Shown here: piece by piece, positions 23,601 through 36,843 of the stretch
Layout: each line of letters starts with the position of its first letter
Numbering within the stretch: position 1 is the stretch's first letter
Notes under the pieces: model-generated
Database searches by the model: none
What the model saw: the letters and a program-made list of their open reading frames with translations, nothing else
Told to the model about the DNA's origin: nothing
Assembly: GCA_019454045.1 (NCBI GenBank)
Contig: SKCR01031866.1
Location: 1 to 64,000 of the forward strand
Source of the DNA: Zanthoxylum bungeanum
Taxonomy: Eukaryota; Streptophyta; Magnoliopsida; Sapindales; Rutaceae
Length of the DNA stretch: 64,000 bases
Direction: 5' to 3'
Made by a program: the position numbers and the translations under genes

Positions 23601-24300
23601 CTTCCTTCATGTCTGCCTTGTCCATTTGGCAGTCACGCTTCCAGTGACCCCGTTTGCCACAGTTTAGGCAGACATCTTGGGATATGTCCTTTGTCTTCCT
23701 AGAAGACTGTGACGATTTTGCCTTTTCCCTTTTTAGAAGCTCTGGCTTTCTCCTTGCATAGCCATCAACTCTCCAAGAGTTTTTCTCTTGGTTCATAATG
23801 AACCTGCCCCAGCATTCGGGTAGAGACTGTAAGATCAAATCTTTGGAAGTCTCGGCCACATAGGTAATGCCCAGCCAACCTTGTTGTTTGATGTCAGCAT
23901 CATCTGCGACACCTAGTGCTCGACAGATGTACCATCTGACATACGCGAGCAAAATAGCTTCTTTCGCAATTCTTACTTCTAAGATCTAAGGTTAGATCTA
24001 TGAAGATCCTTTAATTTCATCATCATGGTATAATGATCTAATCCTTAGTTCTGACGATAGAATTAAAGAGTCATTGCGGCAAGCATAACAGATTGAGCAC
24101 TAAAGTTATCATCACCATGAGTCTTCCAAAACTCATGCTCCACTATTTGCTTAACTCCGGGCTCAGGCCTTGAGAAGTTTCTCTATCAAATAGAATAACT
24201 TCTCAGTTCCCAGGACTATCCTGAGATTCTATTCCAAATCTGAAAATTGGAGCCGTTCAAAGACATTTTCACCCAGGATTATGTTTTAAACGCTAATCTT
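20681..24300 (-). pseudogene. R1 gag-pol, heavily mutated
   Basis: Reading leftward on the minus strand: gag from about 24300; a CCHC knuckle CLNCGKRGHWKRDC and the protease start WIFDTRSGT in a 149-residue open frame at 23503-23952; a GAG-pre-integrase/integrase region about 22600-23400; reverse transcriptase about 21400-22030, with Tnt1-like stretches such as YKARLVAKRYRHQH and a mutated YDDD box; and RNase H about 20700-21250. Stops and frameshifts break it throughout, and the gag ATG itself is lost. Domain edges are approximate. Confidence 0.8.
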
Positions 24301-24310
24301 TCAGTTATTT

Positions 24311-24530
24311 TGATTCCAATAGTCTAACTATCAAATCAACGATTTCGGGTACAATCAAATATAATGATTACTATAGTCTAACTATATAATCAACTATAAT
24401 TTGATTGGTTAAATTCAAATATATTGATTACTATAATCCAATTATATAATCAACTGTAAATGAAGTAGTTTGAATACAGTCCAACTGTTAAATTAAAACA
24501 ACAATTGAATATTAGTCCAACTAATATATT
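24311..24530 (-). promoter_or_regulatory. array of five stem-loops in the R1 leader
   Basis: On the element strand, in order: ATATTAGT-TGG-ACTAATAT, ACAGT-TGG-ACTGT, TATAAT-TGG-ATTATA, TATAGT-TAG-ACTATA and ATAGT-TAG-ACTAT, several with outer GATT/AATC arms. The third has A-T where its siblings have G-C at the apex-closing pair, so pairing is kept while sequence changes. It sits just upstream of the degraded gag start, as in Copia-1. Confidence 0.65.
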
Positions 24531-26606
24531 TACAAATAATTAATGACGAAAATGAAATGAACGCGTATTGGAAAGTATCTAAACGAAATTATAAATTTAA
24601 TACTTGCCTCCCACTATTTTTTGGCGAGCCTCTAACCCTCTGTGGAGTACTCAGGAAACCCACTCTCCTAGTAGGCTAGGATCCTGTTAAATAACACACA
24701 ACCTTGACTTTGGCCAACAAGTTGTATGATACTTAACTAGGTAGATCTCTAAGATCAATTGGATCCCATCCAATTCCTAGATCCAGTAGGTGGACATCCA
24801 AATCCGAAACATATATCCAATATATGCCAATATATCCAATATATTCCCTAACCTTTTTCCTCTAAATCAATTAAGCCTTGGCTTTGGTTCAACAAGCTTA
24901 ATGATTCTAGTTAAGCGTGACCCATTGACAATGGAAAGCTTCGTAATCGAGGCCGATGAACAAGAAGTGACCTTGACTTTGGCCAACAAATCACAACTTG
25001 CCCAAGGCGTACGATATAGTACAAAGCCTTCATGATTCAAACACATCCGCGATGGACAAAGGTCTTGACTTTGGCCAACAAACCAGTGCCAATCTTGGAT
25101 CTTGAGAGAGAATCACTCAATGGAAGGAAAAACGCTTCATATGAAATGAGGGTTTTTCGCGTAATTGGCAACCAATTAATTATCTTTGATTAGGTCTCAT
25201 CATACACCCTTAAGCATGCATTCTAAAAGCATAATAAGGCGCGATAAAATTAATAATGATATGCGGATGGATATATAACACAATTTGTTCCTAGAACAAA
25301 TCTCTCCATTTCCTCTCTCCCGCTAGCACTATTCTGACTTCTACCCAATTACATAATACTTCTAAAGAAACCTCATTTACATTGAGGGGAATATGTGAGA
25401 AGAGAAATACAATGAGAAAAGAGGTAATAGGCTGGACGCGCAGATACAATTTAATAAATTCTAAATTTATTACAACAATTTCCAAAATTGCCCTCACCCT
25501 TCTAATATCCATCTGATATACATTATTCATAGATACATCCAAGTATTCACACATAACATGTTATCAATCAATCTAATCCAATTAATTAATCTTTAATTAA
25601 TGACCATCCAATGTTCAAACAACGATTTGATTTGCGCGAGTCCAACTCGTTTAAGAATAAATACTCAAAGTACGTATTCTTGAATTATATCGAACTATAA
25701 TTTTAAATCCAATTTAAATTATATTCAATACTAATTCATATTTAATTCCAAATTAAATAATTACACTTTTAATAGTGCCTTTTAGACTTGGATTCCAAAT
25801 CCAATCTTTATGGGTCTCAAAGGCCCAATTAGTATCAAATACTATTCAATTAAAGTCCAATGAGTTTTTAATTAATTCTTTAGGCATGGGCTTTGGAAAT
25901 TATGGGTCAAACCCAAGATGCCAAAGCCCAATTAGGAATCACCCTATGCCAAAAAATCAATTTAGGCCCATTAAGCCCAATTAAAATTTTAAAGGCTCAA
26001 TTATCATATTTGGACTTTATGGAAATGGTTTTAGGCCCAATTGGATCCAACCAATTATCCTAAACCAAACTTGGCCCAACTAAGCCCATTAAGCCCAAAT
26101 ACAACAAATAAAATTAATCATTATTCCAAATCACAAATTAATTCAATTCAAGTGTAATTAACACAATTAATTAACTAATCTAATGTTTCCAAAACATTTA
26201 ATTAATCCAATTAATTATGCTCTTTAATTCCAATTCATGTCCAACATAAATTGAAGCAAAACAATTCATTATAACATGCTTCATGCTCACGGTTTTGACA
26301 AGAAATAATTATGCAATTTGATTCCAATCCAATTAAATCAACATCCAATATACATTTCATGCCAACAACACATCCAATTGTCTAATTTTCAAAAAATCAC
26401 CATGAGCTTAAGGGTTATAATTTTGCCAAGGGGTATATTTTGGGGAAAAATTAATCCTAATCAATTTTTCACAAAATTGAAGATGCAAAAATCCAATTCA
26501 ACATCATTCAACATAACCAAAAAAGCAATTTAGGAAAATCAAGTTCTAAACACAAAATTCCCAATTAAAGTCATGAACCCTAAAATTCCAAATCAAACTT
26601 AGGATG
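24531..26606 (-). other. R1 untranslated leader
   Basis: Non-coding, AT-rich, and collinear with the Copia-1 leader but without its MITE, so it provides the empty-site reference near 25640. It carries three CTTGACTTTGGCCAACAA repeats. No gene is seen. Confidence 0.7.
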
Positions 26607-26619
26607 GTTCTAGATACCA
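26607..26619 (-). promoter_or_regulatory. R1 primer-binding site (mutated)
   Basis: The element strand reads TGGTATCTAGAACC just after the 5' LTR, a two- to three-base departure from the tRNA-Met-complementary TGGTATCAGAGCC. Confidence 0.7.
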
Positions 26620-26620
26620 T

Positions 26621-28575
26621 TGTTAGTCTCCAAGAGTTGCCACAAGATCACTAAGCATGATTAAAGTGCGAATAATCAAAGGGAGTTGCAGAATACTCAC
26701 ATTGATTGGTGGAGAAGATTTCAAAAATTTCCATCTTTCCTTGGATGCGTTGGAAGCTTCGGAGCTTGAAGACAAGTTCCAAACTCTCAGGTTGGCCTCC
26801 CTATCACATTCATTTGACTCCAAAATGTGCTAGCATGGTAGAATTTTTGAAACAAAAATTCCATGAAGAGAGGCCTTTAAGTTTCGGACAAGAGAAGAAA
26901 AAAGGGGAGAGAGTGAATAGTGTGTTTCTAAAACAATTGTGTGTTTATAAATGGTTTCAAAAACCATGTTGGATAAAGCCAAGTGGTTTTGAAAAAAACC
27001 ATTTGCTTTTTGCCAACTACCACCATCACATTTTGACAAGTGATGTGACTAGTGGGTCCCACACTTAAATTCAAAATTCAAGTCGGGTGGCTCAACACAC
27101 TTCGGGCTCGGTTTCGTTTATTCCGAAAAACGAATTTTCTGTCGCGACGTAATTAAATCTAATTTAATTAAATAATAATACCCAGTAAAATTATTAAGGA
27201 AGTCACTCGCGAATTAATTCGTTCGCTTGAATTAAAATCCAATTTTAATTTGCATTGAAATCTAATTTCAATTAATATATCTAATATATTACTTTAGACC
27301 AATTAAATAAATTAAATAGTAAAATCTAATTTCACTATTAAATTTACTTTACGTATTAATTCTAAATTAATCACGTTCTCTCTTATCGACCAATTTATTC
27401 CCAGATAAATTCTCTACGCAATTAATCCCAAATGAATTCTTTCTCTTTTAATTAATCCCAGATTAATTATTGCCATAATTAATCACATATTAATTTTCTC
27501 TCTCATAACTAATTCCCAGATTAATTATCTGTTCGGGTCAAATGTTATCGGTGAATCTTTGGGAGGCGACCCAATAGATCCCTGGATATGTTGGCAGTAA
27601 ATACGGTTATCGGACTATCCGAATACGTGCGTACCTAGTACCACGTTCTTACCGATTTACAAGACATTGTTGGCTTCTAGCAAACACCGTGCCTACCCAA
27701 TTCTCCAGAAATATATTCAACATAGAATATAGATAATCTATATCAGGTGTAGTATACGTAGTATCGCGTATTACGATCCAGTATCAGATGTCACATGCTA
27801 GGCCTGGGGCTGGAATTGTGTCTGCCCCGTACGAAGCATATATCGGATTAACAGCAACTAGTCTCTTTAATCGGATAATCATGACCTTGTCATATTATCC
27901 CGATAGCTGCAACATTTAAGAGAGTACCAGTCTGTATCCCTGCGTGATCATCATCTCCATATTACTGAAGTGATACTTCCATCTTGACATCACACTCAAT
28001 ACACTACGATTCTCAGTATACCCAGAAGATACGTACACAGAACCTGTTAAAGCCCCGGACGACCAAAACCAAAGTATACTGATTGTCACAAGTATTAGCG
28101 ATGCAAGTCTCAGGTTAAGACCAAATATACCTACCCTGATTCAGACTCCCATAGACACATAGTAATACTACCAATGGGATTCCGGGGGGTCTATCCAGAG
28201 CGAAGCTGTTTCTGTACCATCGGTAAACAGAACCTCCTATTACACTTGCATGAGTATCCAATACCCAAATATATGAGAACTATGCCGTTACGCTTCCATA
28301 ACATGCACAAGTGTAATACTAGCCTATTCCGCATTATCGATGTCCAGTCTCGATAATACTACGACTAGAGATATTTAATGATTAAACCTTAGTGGATTAA
28401 TATTGTCTCATATCTTATTAATTCGGTACTAATCATATGGACTTTTATCATTTATATATCCCGGTAATCCAATTACAAATGATAAAATAGCAATTTCCTT
28501 TGTCACATAGTTAATTTGTACAACAACACCATGTTCTGTACAAATAATGATGCTATGGGTCATAATTGTCCAACA
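26621..28575 (-). repeat. R1 5' LTR
   Basis: 1955 bp, TGTTGGAC...GACTAACA on the element strand, closely similar to the LTR at 18699-20665. The right edge is fixed by the TSD TTCAT at 28576-28580. Confidence 0.9.
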
Positions 28576-29275
28576 TTCATAGATCTAATCTTAGATCTCA
28601 GAAGTATGATTTATAGAAGGAACACTTTCGCTCTCGAATGTCAGAGGGTATATCTGTCGAACACTATGTGTCGCAGATGATTACTGACATCGAACAGCTA
28701 GGTCAGCTGGGCATTAACTTCGAGGCCGAGACTTCCATAGATTTGATCTTACAGTGTCTGCCCAATTGCTGGGGCGGGTTCATCATGAACTATAATATGA
28801 TGAACAAGAGAAAACTCTTGGAGAGTTAATGGCTATGCTGAAAGAGGCAGAGCTAGAGCTTCTGAAAGGCAAGAAGTGCAAGGCGCATCTTACTTCGACA
28901 TCCAAGAAGGCCAAGGCTTGGCCGAAGCCTTCTGGGGGTGTGAAGAAAAAGAAAAAGAAGGGCAAGACTAAATCATCACAGTCTTCTGGGAAGACAAATG
29001 ACAAATCCCAAGACGTCTACCTACATTATGGCAAACGGGGTCACTGGAAGCGTGACTGCCGTAAGTACACGGCGGACTTGAAGGAAGCGAAGGTGGGCAA
29101 GGTTCCGGCTTCAAGTATGTTTGTTATTGAAATAAACATGTCCACTACTGGTTTAAAAATTGGATTTTTGATACTGAATGTGGTACTCACATATGTACTG
29201 ATGTACATGATCTGCAGATTAGTAGGAGTCTGGCTTCAGGTGAGATCGACCTACGAGTCGGAAATGGGACGATAG
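28576..29275 (+). pseudogene. Copia-1 gag, C-terminal part, and start of protease
   Basis: Gag resumes after R1 (MSEGISVEHYVSQMITDIEQ, 28638 onward). It shifts frame near 28829 and continues through a Lys-rich linker to a degenerate zinc knuckle, HYGKRGHWKRDC, in which the first two Cys of CX2CX4HX4C are Tyr. The protease region near 29160 reads WIFDTECGTHIC in a third frame, with the DTG/DTS-type active site damaged. Inactive remnant. Confidence 0.8.
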
Positions 29276-29283
29276 TCGCTGTT

Positions 29284-30018
29284 TTGGCCGTTGGCACCTA
29301 TGTTTTGGACCTGCCCTCGGGGCATGTACTTACATTAGGGGACTGTTATTTTATACCTAGTTTGACTAGGAATATCATCTCTGTATCTAGTTTAACCCGA
29401 TGCGGGTATACCATTGTATTCAGGAACACCATGTATTTTGTATATAAAGATGATATTGAAATATGTATAGCAGATGTGAATAATGGTCTTTATATTTTGA
29501 ATATAAACGAATCTCATACATATAACATGACAAACAAAAAGCTCAAATTGAGTAAAACATATAAAACTTATCTGTGGCATTGTCGTCTGGGACACATTAA
29601 CAAAACTCGTATATCCACTCTTTCAAAGAATGGATACTTGGACAGATTTGATCCTAATTCATATGATGTATGTGAATCTTGTTTGTTAGGCAAAATGCCT
29701 AAAACACCTTTTAGTGGTAAAGGTGTACGTGCCACCGAGCTGTTTGCCCTCATTCATAGTGACGTATGCGGGACCATGTCTAGCCAGGCTAGAGGTGGAT
29801 ACGAATACTTCGTAACCTTTATGGATGATGCATCGCGTTATGGTTATGTGTATCTTATGAAACACAAGTCGAAAACTTTTGAGAAATTCAAAGAGTTTCG
29901 ACACGAAATAGAAAAATAGACTGGTAAAAGTATTAAAACATTGCGGTCGGACCGTGGTGGAGAATACTTAAGCAATGAGTTTCAAGATTACTTAAAAGAA
30001 TATGGTATTATTTCACAG
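29284..30018 (+). pseudogene. Copia-1 GAG-pre-integrase and integrase, truncated
   Basis: A 211-residue open frame (29284-29919) has the HHCC zinc-binding domain (WHCRLGH ... CESCLLGK) followed by the integrase core start with its first catalytic Asp (LIHSDVCG) and the block FMDDASRYGYVYLMKH. A TAG then ends it. The next block, SDRGGEYLSNEF, with the second catalytic Asp, follows in frame up to 30018. The sequence there switches abruptly to R2 in the opposite orientation, so the catalytic Glu, RT and RH are missing. Confidence 0.85.
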
Positions 30019-32525
30019 GTATCAATGTTGATAATGATACCTTTTCGCTACAAGCCTAGCTTTGTACGTTTGTATGTTGCCATCCATGTATGTCTTCCTT
30101 AAAGAATCATATAGTACCAATAGACACAATGCCTTCCGGTACATCAACCAGTGTCCAAACTTGGTTGGTTTACATGGAATCCATTTCGGATATCATGGCA
30201 CTTTGCCATAATTGAGAGTCGATACCTTTTATCATTTCCTCATACGTAGTCGGTTCATATTCCTCAATAAGACTGACATCTTTACGAGGTGAGATTTGAA
30301 ACCCATACCTCCCAGGTTTTTTTTTCTGAATCTCTCCGACTTGCCTAGTTCTTGTGTATTAGAAGATTATGGTACAGTTTCATCCTTGATGAACTGTTTG
30401 TGTTCCGTTAAGGAATCGGTACCTGGAACAGTATTACTCCGATTTTCATCGAGTTTTACTTTCCTCCCACTTACCACTGCGTATAGGTATTCCTCTTAGG
30501 AAAATCGCATGGCGAGTAACAATTACATTGTTCTCTTGTGAGTTGTATAAGTACTATACTTTGGTTACCCTATGATAACCTACAATTTAGGCACTTATCC
30601 GATTTGGGTTCTAGTTTGGAATCATCCAAACATATGCATATCATACCCAAATCTTCAGGAATGAGAAAACCCGGTTTCTTTCCTGTTCATATCTAATATG
30701 AAGTCTGTCAAACAGATTTTTATGGAACCTTATTCAAAATAAGTCTTGCACTGATTAATGCGTATCCCTATAAAGAAATGGTAGCTCAGAGCGACTCATG
30801 ATTAACCTTATCATGTCCAACAAAATTTGGTTTCTCCGTTTGGACACACCTTCAAATTGAGGTGTTCCGGGAGGAGTCTACTATGAAAGAATACTATACT
30901 CTTTCAGGTAATCGAGAAACTTATTGCTAAAGTATTTTCCAGTACGGTCCAACCGTAATGTCTTAATACTTATGCCGATCTGTTCTTATACTTCGTGTCG
31001 AAACTCTTTGAATCTATCAAAAGTTTCCGATTTGTGTTTCAAAAGAAACACATAACCATAACGCGATGCCACATCCGTAAAGGTTACAAAGTATTCATAT
31101 CCACCTCTAGCCTAGCTAGATATGGGCCCACTTACGTCACTATGAACGAGGGCTAATAGATCGGTGTCACTTACACTTTTACAAAGTAAAAGGTTGTTTT
31201 AGACACTTTGCCTAATAAACTAGATTCGTAGACGTCATTTGAATTAGAATCAAATCCTTCATAGTACCTACTCATCGAAAGTGTGGATATACGAGTCTTG
31301 TTAATTGTGTCCCAGACAACAATGCCACAAATAAGTCTCATCTGATTAATTCAGTTTGAGCTATTTGTTTGTCATGTCATAAGTTTGAGATTCATTTATA
31401 TTCAAAATATAAATACTATTATTCACATCTAATGTGTTTATCTCAATATCATCTTTATAAAATAAAACACTTTAGTGTTCTAGAATATAAAGGTATTCCC
31501 GCAACGGGTTAAACTTAGATATATAGATAATGTTTCTAGTCAAACTAGTTACATTGTAACAGTTTCCTAATTTAAGTACATACCCAAATGGTAGTTCCTA
31601 AACTTAGGTCTCTACGGTTAAAACAGCGACTCTCGTCCCGTTTTCGACTCGCATGTCAATCTCATCTGAAGCCAGTCTCCTGCTTATCAGCAGATTCTGC
31701 ACATCAGTACATATTTATGTACCACATTTAGTATCAAAAATCCAATTTTGAAACTAATACTGAACATGTTTATGAAAAACATACTTGAAGCCGGAGCCTT
31801 GCCCCGCCTTCACTTCCTTCATGTCTGCCTTGTCCATACGGCAGTCACACATCCAGTGACCCCGTTTGCCATAGTTTAGGCAAACATATTGGGATATGTC
31901 ATTTGTCTTCCTAGAAGACTTGTGATGATTTTGCCTTTGCCCATTTTAGAAGCTCTAGCTCTGCCTCTTAGAGCATAGCCATCAACTCTCCAAGAGTTTA
32001 CACTTGGTTCATAATGAACCTTCCCCAACTTTCGAGTAGAGACTATAAGATCAAATCTTTGGTAGTCTCAGCCACGTAGGTAATGCCCAGCTAACCTAGC
32101 TGATCGATGTCAGCAATCAGCTGCGACACCTAGTGCACGACAGATGTACCCTCTGACATACGCGAGCGAAAGAGCTTCTTTTGCAATTTGTACTTCTAAG
32201 ATCTATGAATAGATTTATGAAGATCTTTAATTTCATCATCATGGTACAAGGATCTAATCCTTAGTTTTGATAAAAAAAATTAAAGTGTCATTGCAGTAAG
32301 CATAAAGGATTGAGCACTAAAGTTATCATTACATGAATCTTCCAAAGATCATGTTCTACTATTTGCTCAACTCCGGGCTTAGGCCCAAGAGGTTTCTCTA
32401 TCAAATAGAGTAACTTCTCTCAGTTCTCAGGACTATCCTGAGATTTTATTCCCAATCTGAAAATTGGAGCCGTTTAAAGACATTTTCGCCTAGGATTATG
32501 TTTTAAATGCTAATCTTTCAATTAT
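30019..32525 (-). pseudogene. R2 gag-pol remnant
   Basis: On the minus strand, fragments correspond to gag with a CCHC-like segment (about 31800-32500), integrase (about 30830-31350) and the start of reverse transcriptase (30019-30300), all collinear with R1. Frames are broken everywhere and no long ORF remains. Confidence 0.75.
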
Positions 32526-32527
32526 CC

Positions 32528-32750
32528 TGATTGCTATAGTCCAACTATCCAATCAACGATTTCGGGTACAATTAAATATAATGATTACTGTAGTCTAATT
32601 ATATAATCAACTATAATTAAATTGGTTAAATTCAAATATATTGATTACTATAATCCAATTATATAATCAACTATAAATTGAAGTAGTTTGAATACAGTCC
32701 AACTATTTAATTAAAACAACGATTAAATATTAGTCCAACAAATATATATT
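32528..32750 (-). promoter_or_regulatory. stem-loop array in the R2 leader (partly decayed)
   Basis: It matches the R1 array in position. On the element strand ATAGT-TGG-ACTAT and TATAAT-TGG-ATTATA still pair fully; others have one or two mismatches or a G-U pair. This copy serves mainly as an alignment partner for testing covariation. Confidence 0.5.
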
Positions 32751-34864
32751 TAAATAATGACAAAAAATTGAAATGAGCGCGTATTGGCAAGTATTTAAAC
32801 GAAATTACAAATTCAATACTTGCCTTCCACTATTTTTTGGCGAGCCTCTAACCCTCTGTTGAGTACTCGGGAAACCTAGTTTCCTAGTGGGCTAGGATCC
32901 CGTTAAATAACACACAACCTTGACTTTGGCCAACAAGTTGTATGAAACTTAACTAGGTAGATCTCTAAGATCAATTGGATCTCATCCAATTCCTAGATCC
33001 AGTAGGTGGACATCCAAGTCCGAAACATATATCTAATATATGCCAATATATCCGATATATTCCCTAACATTTTTCCTCTGAATCAACTAAGCATTGGCTT
33101 TGGCACAACAAGCTTAATTATTCCAGTTAAGCGGGACCCATTGACCTTGGAAAGCTTCGTAATCGATGTCGATGGACAAGAAGTGATCTTGACTTTGGCC
33201 ACCAAATCACAACTTGGACAAGACATGCGATATGAAACAAAGCCTTCATGATTCAAACACATCAGTGATGGACAAAGGTCTTGACTTTGGCAAACAAACC
33301 AGTGCCAATCTTGGATCTTGAGAATGAATCATTCAATGGAAGGAAAGCGCTTAATATTTGTTGAGGGTTTTTCGCGTAATTGGCAACCAATTAATTATCT
33401 TTGTTAAGGTCTCATCATACACCCTTAATCATGCATTCTAAAAACATAATAAGGTGTGGTGAATAAAATAATAATGATATACGGATGGATATACAACAAA
33501 CTTGTTCCTAGAACAAATCTCTCCATTTCCTCTCTCCCGCTAGCACTATTCTTACTTCTACCCAATTACATAACACTTCTAAAGAAACCTCATTTACATT
33601 GAGGGGAATATGTGAGAAAAGAAATACAATGAGAAAAGAGGTAATAGGCTGGACACGCAGGTCCAATTAAATAAATTCTAAATTTATTACAAGAATTTCC
33701 AAAATTGCCCTCACCCTTCTAATATCCATCCGATATACATTATTCATTCATACATCCAAGTATTCGCACATAACATGTTATCAATCAATCTACTCCAATT
33801 AATTAATCTTTAATTAATGACCATCTAATGTTCAAACAACGATTTGATTTGCGCGAGTCCAACTCGTTTAAGAATAAGTACTCAAAGTACGTATTCTTTA
33901 ATTATATCAAACTATAATTTTAAATCCAATTTAAATTATATTCAATAGTAATTCATATTTAATTCCAAATTAAATTATTACACTTTTAATTGTGCCTTTT
34001 AGACTTGGATTTCAAATCCAATCTTTATGGGTCTCAAAGGCCCAATTAGTATCCGATACTATTTAATTGAAGTCCAATGGGCTTTTAATTAATTCTTAAG
34101 GCATGGGCTTTGGCAATTATGGATCAAACCCAAGATGCCAAGGCCCAATTAGGAATCACCATATGCCAAAAATCAATTTAGGCCCATTAGGCCCAATTAA
34201 ATTATTTAAAGGCCCAATTGTCATAATTGGACTTTATGGAAATGATTTAGGCCCAATTGGATCCAACCAATTATCCTAAACCAAACTTGGCCCAACCAAG
34301 CCCATTAAGCCCAAACACAACAACATTAGCCCAATACAAAATTAAAGGCTAATTTATTTAATTACAATATTCCAAATATCACAATTATTTAATTAAAGTG
34401 TATATAGTACAATTAATCAATTAATCTAACATTTCCAAAATACTAATTAATTCAATTAATCATACTTAACAATTCCAATTCATGTCCAACACAAATTGAA
34501 GCAAAACAATCAATTTTAACATGCTAAGGTTCACGAAAATTTAGGCATAAATAACATACAATTTGATTTCAATCCAATTAAATCAACATACAATATTTCT
34601 ATCATGCCAATTAACACATCCAATTGTCAATTTCGAAAAATTTCACCATGACCTATTTAGGGTTCTATTCGGCCAAGAAGTAATTTTTGGGGAAAATTAA
34701 TCCTATCAATTTTTCACAAAATTGAAGATGCATAAATTCAATTCAACATCATTCAAACACAACCCAATAACCAATTTAGGAAAATCAAGTTCTAAACACA
34801 AAAATCCAAAATAAAGTCCATAACCCTAAAATTCAAATCAAGCTTAGGATGGCTCTGATACCAT

Positions 34865-36843
34865 TGTTAGTCTCAAAGGCTTGCCACAAGATCACTAAGC
34901 AAGATTATAGTGTGAAAATTCAAAGAGAAAGTTGCGGAATAACTCACTTTGATCGGATGAGTTTCAAGACTTTTTATGCATTTCCATGGGCTGCTCCAAG
35001 CTTTGAATGAAGTTCTAAACCCTTGGGTGAGTTTCTCTATCACATCTTTAGATTCTTTTGAGTGCTAGCTCACTTGTTTTGCAACAAAAATGGAGAAGAA
35101 GAAGAAGAACAAGGTTCACGCCCACTGCAGTGAAGAAGAGAGAAAAATTGTGTTGCTGTGAATAGTAACAACATACAACTTCCAAAGTTGACTTAATTAT
35201 ATATAGAGTTTGTGTGTTGAAATTGGCTAGTGTGTATAACAAGTAAAGCAAGCCTTACTTCTAATAAATCAAAGCCATAAAATATGTCCAACCACTTCCA
35301 TCAAATGTCCAACAAGTTGATGTAAGTGAAGTGGGTCCCACCACTTTTAATTCCAAATTTAAGTCGGCTAATCCAACACGCAACCTCGCTCGGGCCCAGG
35401 TTCGTTTAATTCCGAATTAACGAATTTTCCATTGCGACTTAATTAAATCCAATTTAATTAAATAATGATGCCTAGCAAAATTATTACGGAAGTCGCTCGC
35501 GAATTAATTTTAAATTAATTCGTTTGCTTGAATTAAAATCCAATTTTATTTCCGCATTGAAATCTGATTTCATTTAATATATCTAATATATTATTTTAGC
35601 CCAATTAAATAAATTAAATAGTAAAATCTAATTTCACCATTAAATTTATTTCCGATTAATTCCAAATTAATCGCGATCTCTCTTCTCAACGAATTTAATC
35701 CCATATAAATTCTTTCTCTGATAATTAATCCCAGATTAATTCTTCTCGTGATTAATCCTAGATTAATTTTCTCTCTCTCATTATTAATCCCAGATTAATT
35801 TTGTTCGAATCAATCTCATCGGTGAATCTTCGGGAAGCGACCCAAGAGATCCCTGGATATGTTGGCAGTAAATACGGTTCTCGGACTATCCGAACACGTA
35901 CGTACCTAGTACTACATTTTTACCGATTTACAAGACATGGTTGGCTTCTAGCAAAGCACCATGCCTACCCAATTCTCCAGAAATATTCTGTAAACGAATA
36001 TGTAATCTTTGTCAGATGTAGTATACGTAGTATTGCGTATTGCGATCCAGTATCAGATGTCACGTGCTAGGTCCGTGGCTGGAATTGTGTCTGCCCCGTA
36101 AGAAGCACATATCGGATCTCTGGTAACTAGTCTCTATAATCGGATAAACATGACCTAGTCATATTATCCCGATAGCTGCAACATACAAGAGTACCAGTTC
36201 CTTATCCTACGTCACCATCATCTCCATATGACTGAAGTGATACTTCCATCTTGACATCACACCCAATACACTATGATTCTCAATATACCCAGAAGAGGCG
36301 TACACAGAACCTGTTAAAGCCCTGGACGACCAAAACCAAAGTATATTGATTGTCGCAAGTATTAGAGATGCAAGTCTCAGGTTAAGACCAAATACACCTA
36401 CCCTGATTCGGACTTCCATAGACACATAGTCATACTACCAATGGAATTCCGAGGGGTCTATCCAGAGCGAAGCTGTTTCCGTACCATCGGTAAACACAAC
36501 CTCCTATTACACTTGCATGAGTATCCAATACCCAAATATATGAGAACTATGCCGTTATGCTCCCATAACACGCACAAGTGCAATACTAGTCTATTCCGCA
36601 TTATCGATGTCCAATCTCGATAATACTACGACTAGGGATGTTTTAATGATTAAACCTTAGTGGATTAATATTGTCTCATATCTTATTAATCCGGAACTAA
36701 TCATATGGACTTTTATCATTTATATATCCCGGTAATCCAATTACAATTGATAAAAGAGCAATTTCCTTTGTCACATAGTTAATTTGTACAACAACACCAT
36801 GTTTTGTACAAATAGTGATGTTATGGGTCATAATTGTCCAACA
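34865..36843 (-). repeat. R2 5' LTR
   Basis: 1979 bp, same family as the other Copia LTRs (TGTTGGAC...GACTAACA on the element strand). It has the AATTAATCCCAGATTAATT palindrome cluster at about 35690-35800. Its outer part (34865-35340) is more diverged from R1 than the rest. Confidence 0.88.

Larger units (their letters stand above)
18699..28575 (-). mobile_element. R1: complete Copia LTR element inserted in Copia-1 gag
   Basis: A 9877-bp minus-strand element with LTRs at both ends (18699-20665 and 26621-28575) and a perfect TSD TTCAT (18694-18698 and 28576-28580). It interrupts gag of the related Copia-1, which resumes immediately afterwards. A degenerate PBS lies next to the 5' LTR at 26607-26619 and a PPT next to the 3' LTR at 20666-20680. 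All Copia domains are recognisable in the order gag, PR, IN, RT, RH, but frameshifts and stops make it inactive. Confidence 0.92.
30019..36843 (-). mobile_element. R2: truncated Copia element, minus strand
   Basis: Only the 5' part of this element survives: LTR 34865-36843, PBS 34851-34863 (TGGTATCAGAGCC on the element strand, intact), leader about 32528-34850, then decayed gag and part of pol down to 30019. RT end, RH and 3' LTR are absent. The left end is joined directly to the Copia-1 integrase. The right LTR edge abuts Copia-2 at 36844. With one LTR missing, no TSD can be shown. Confidence 0.85.
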
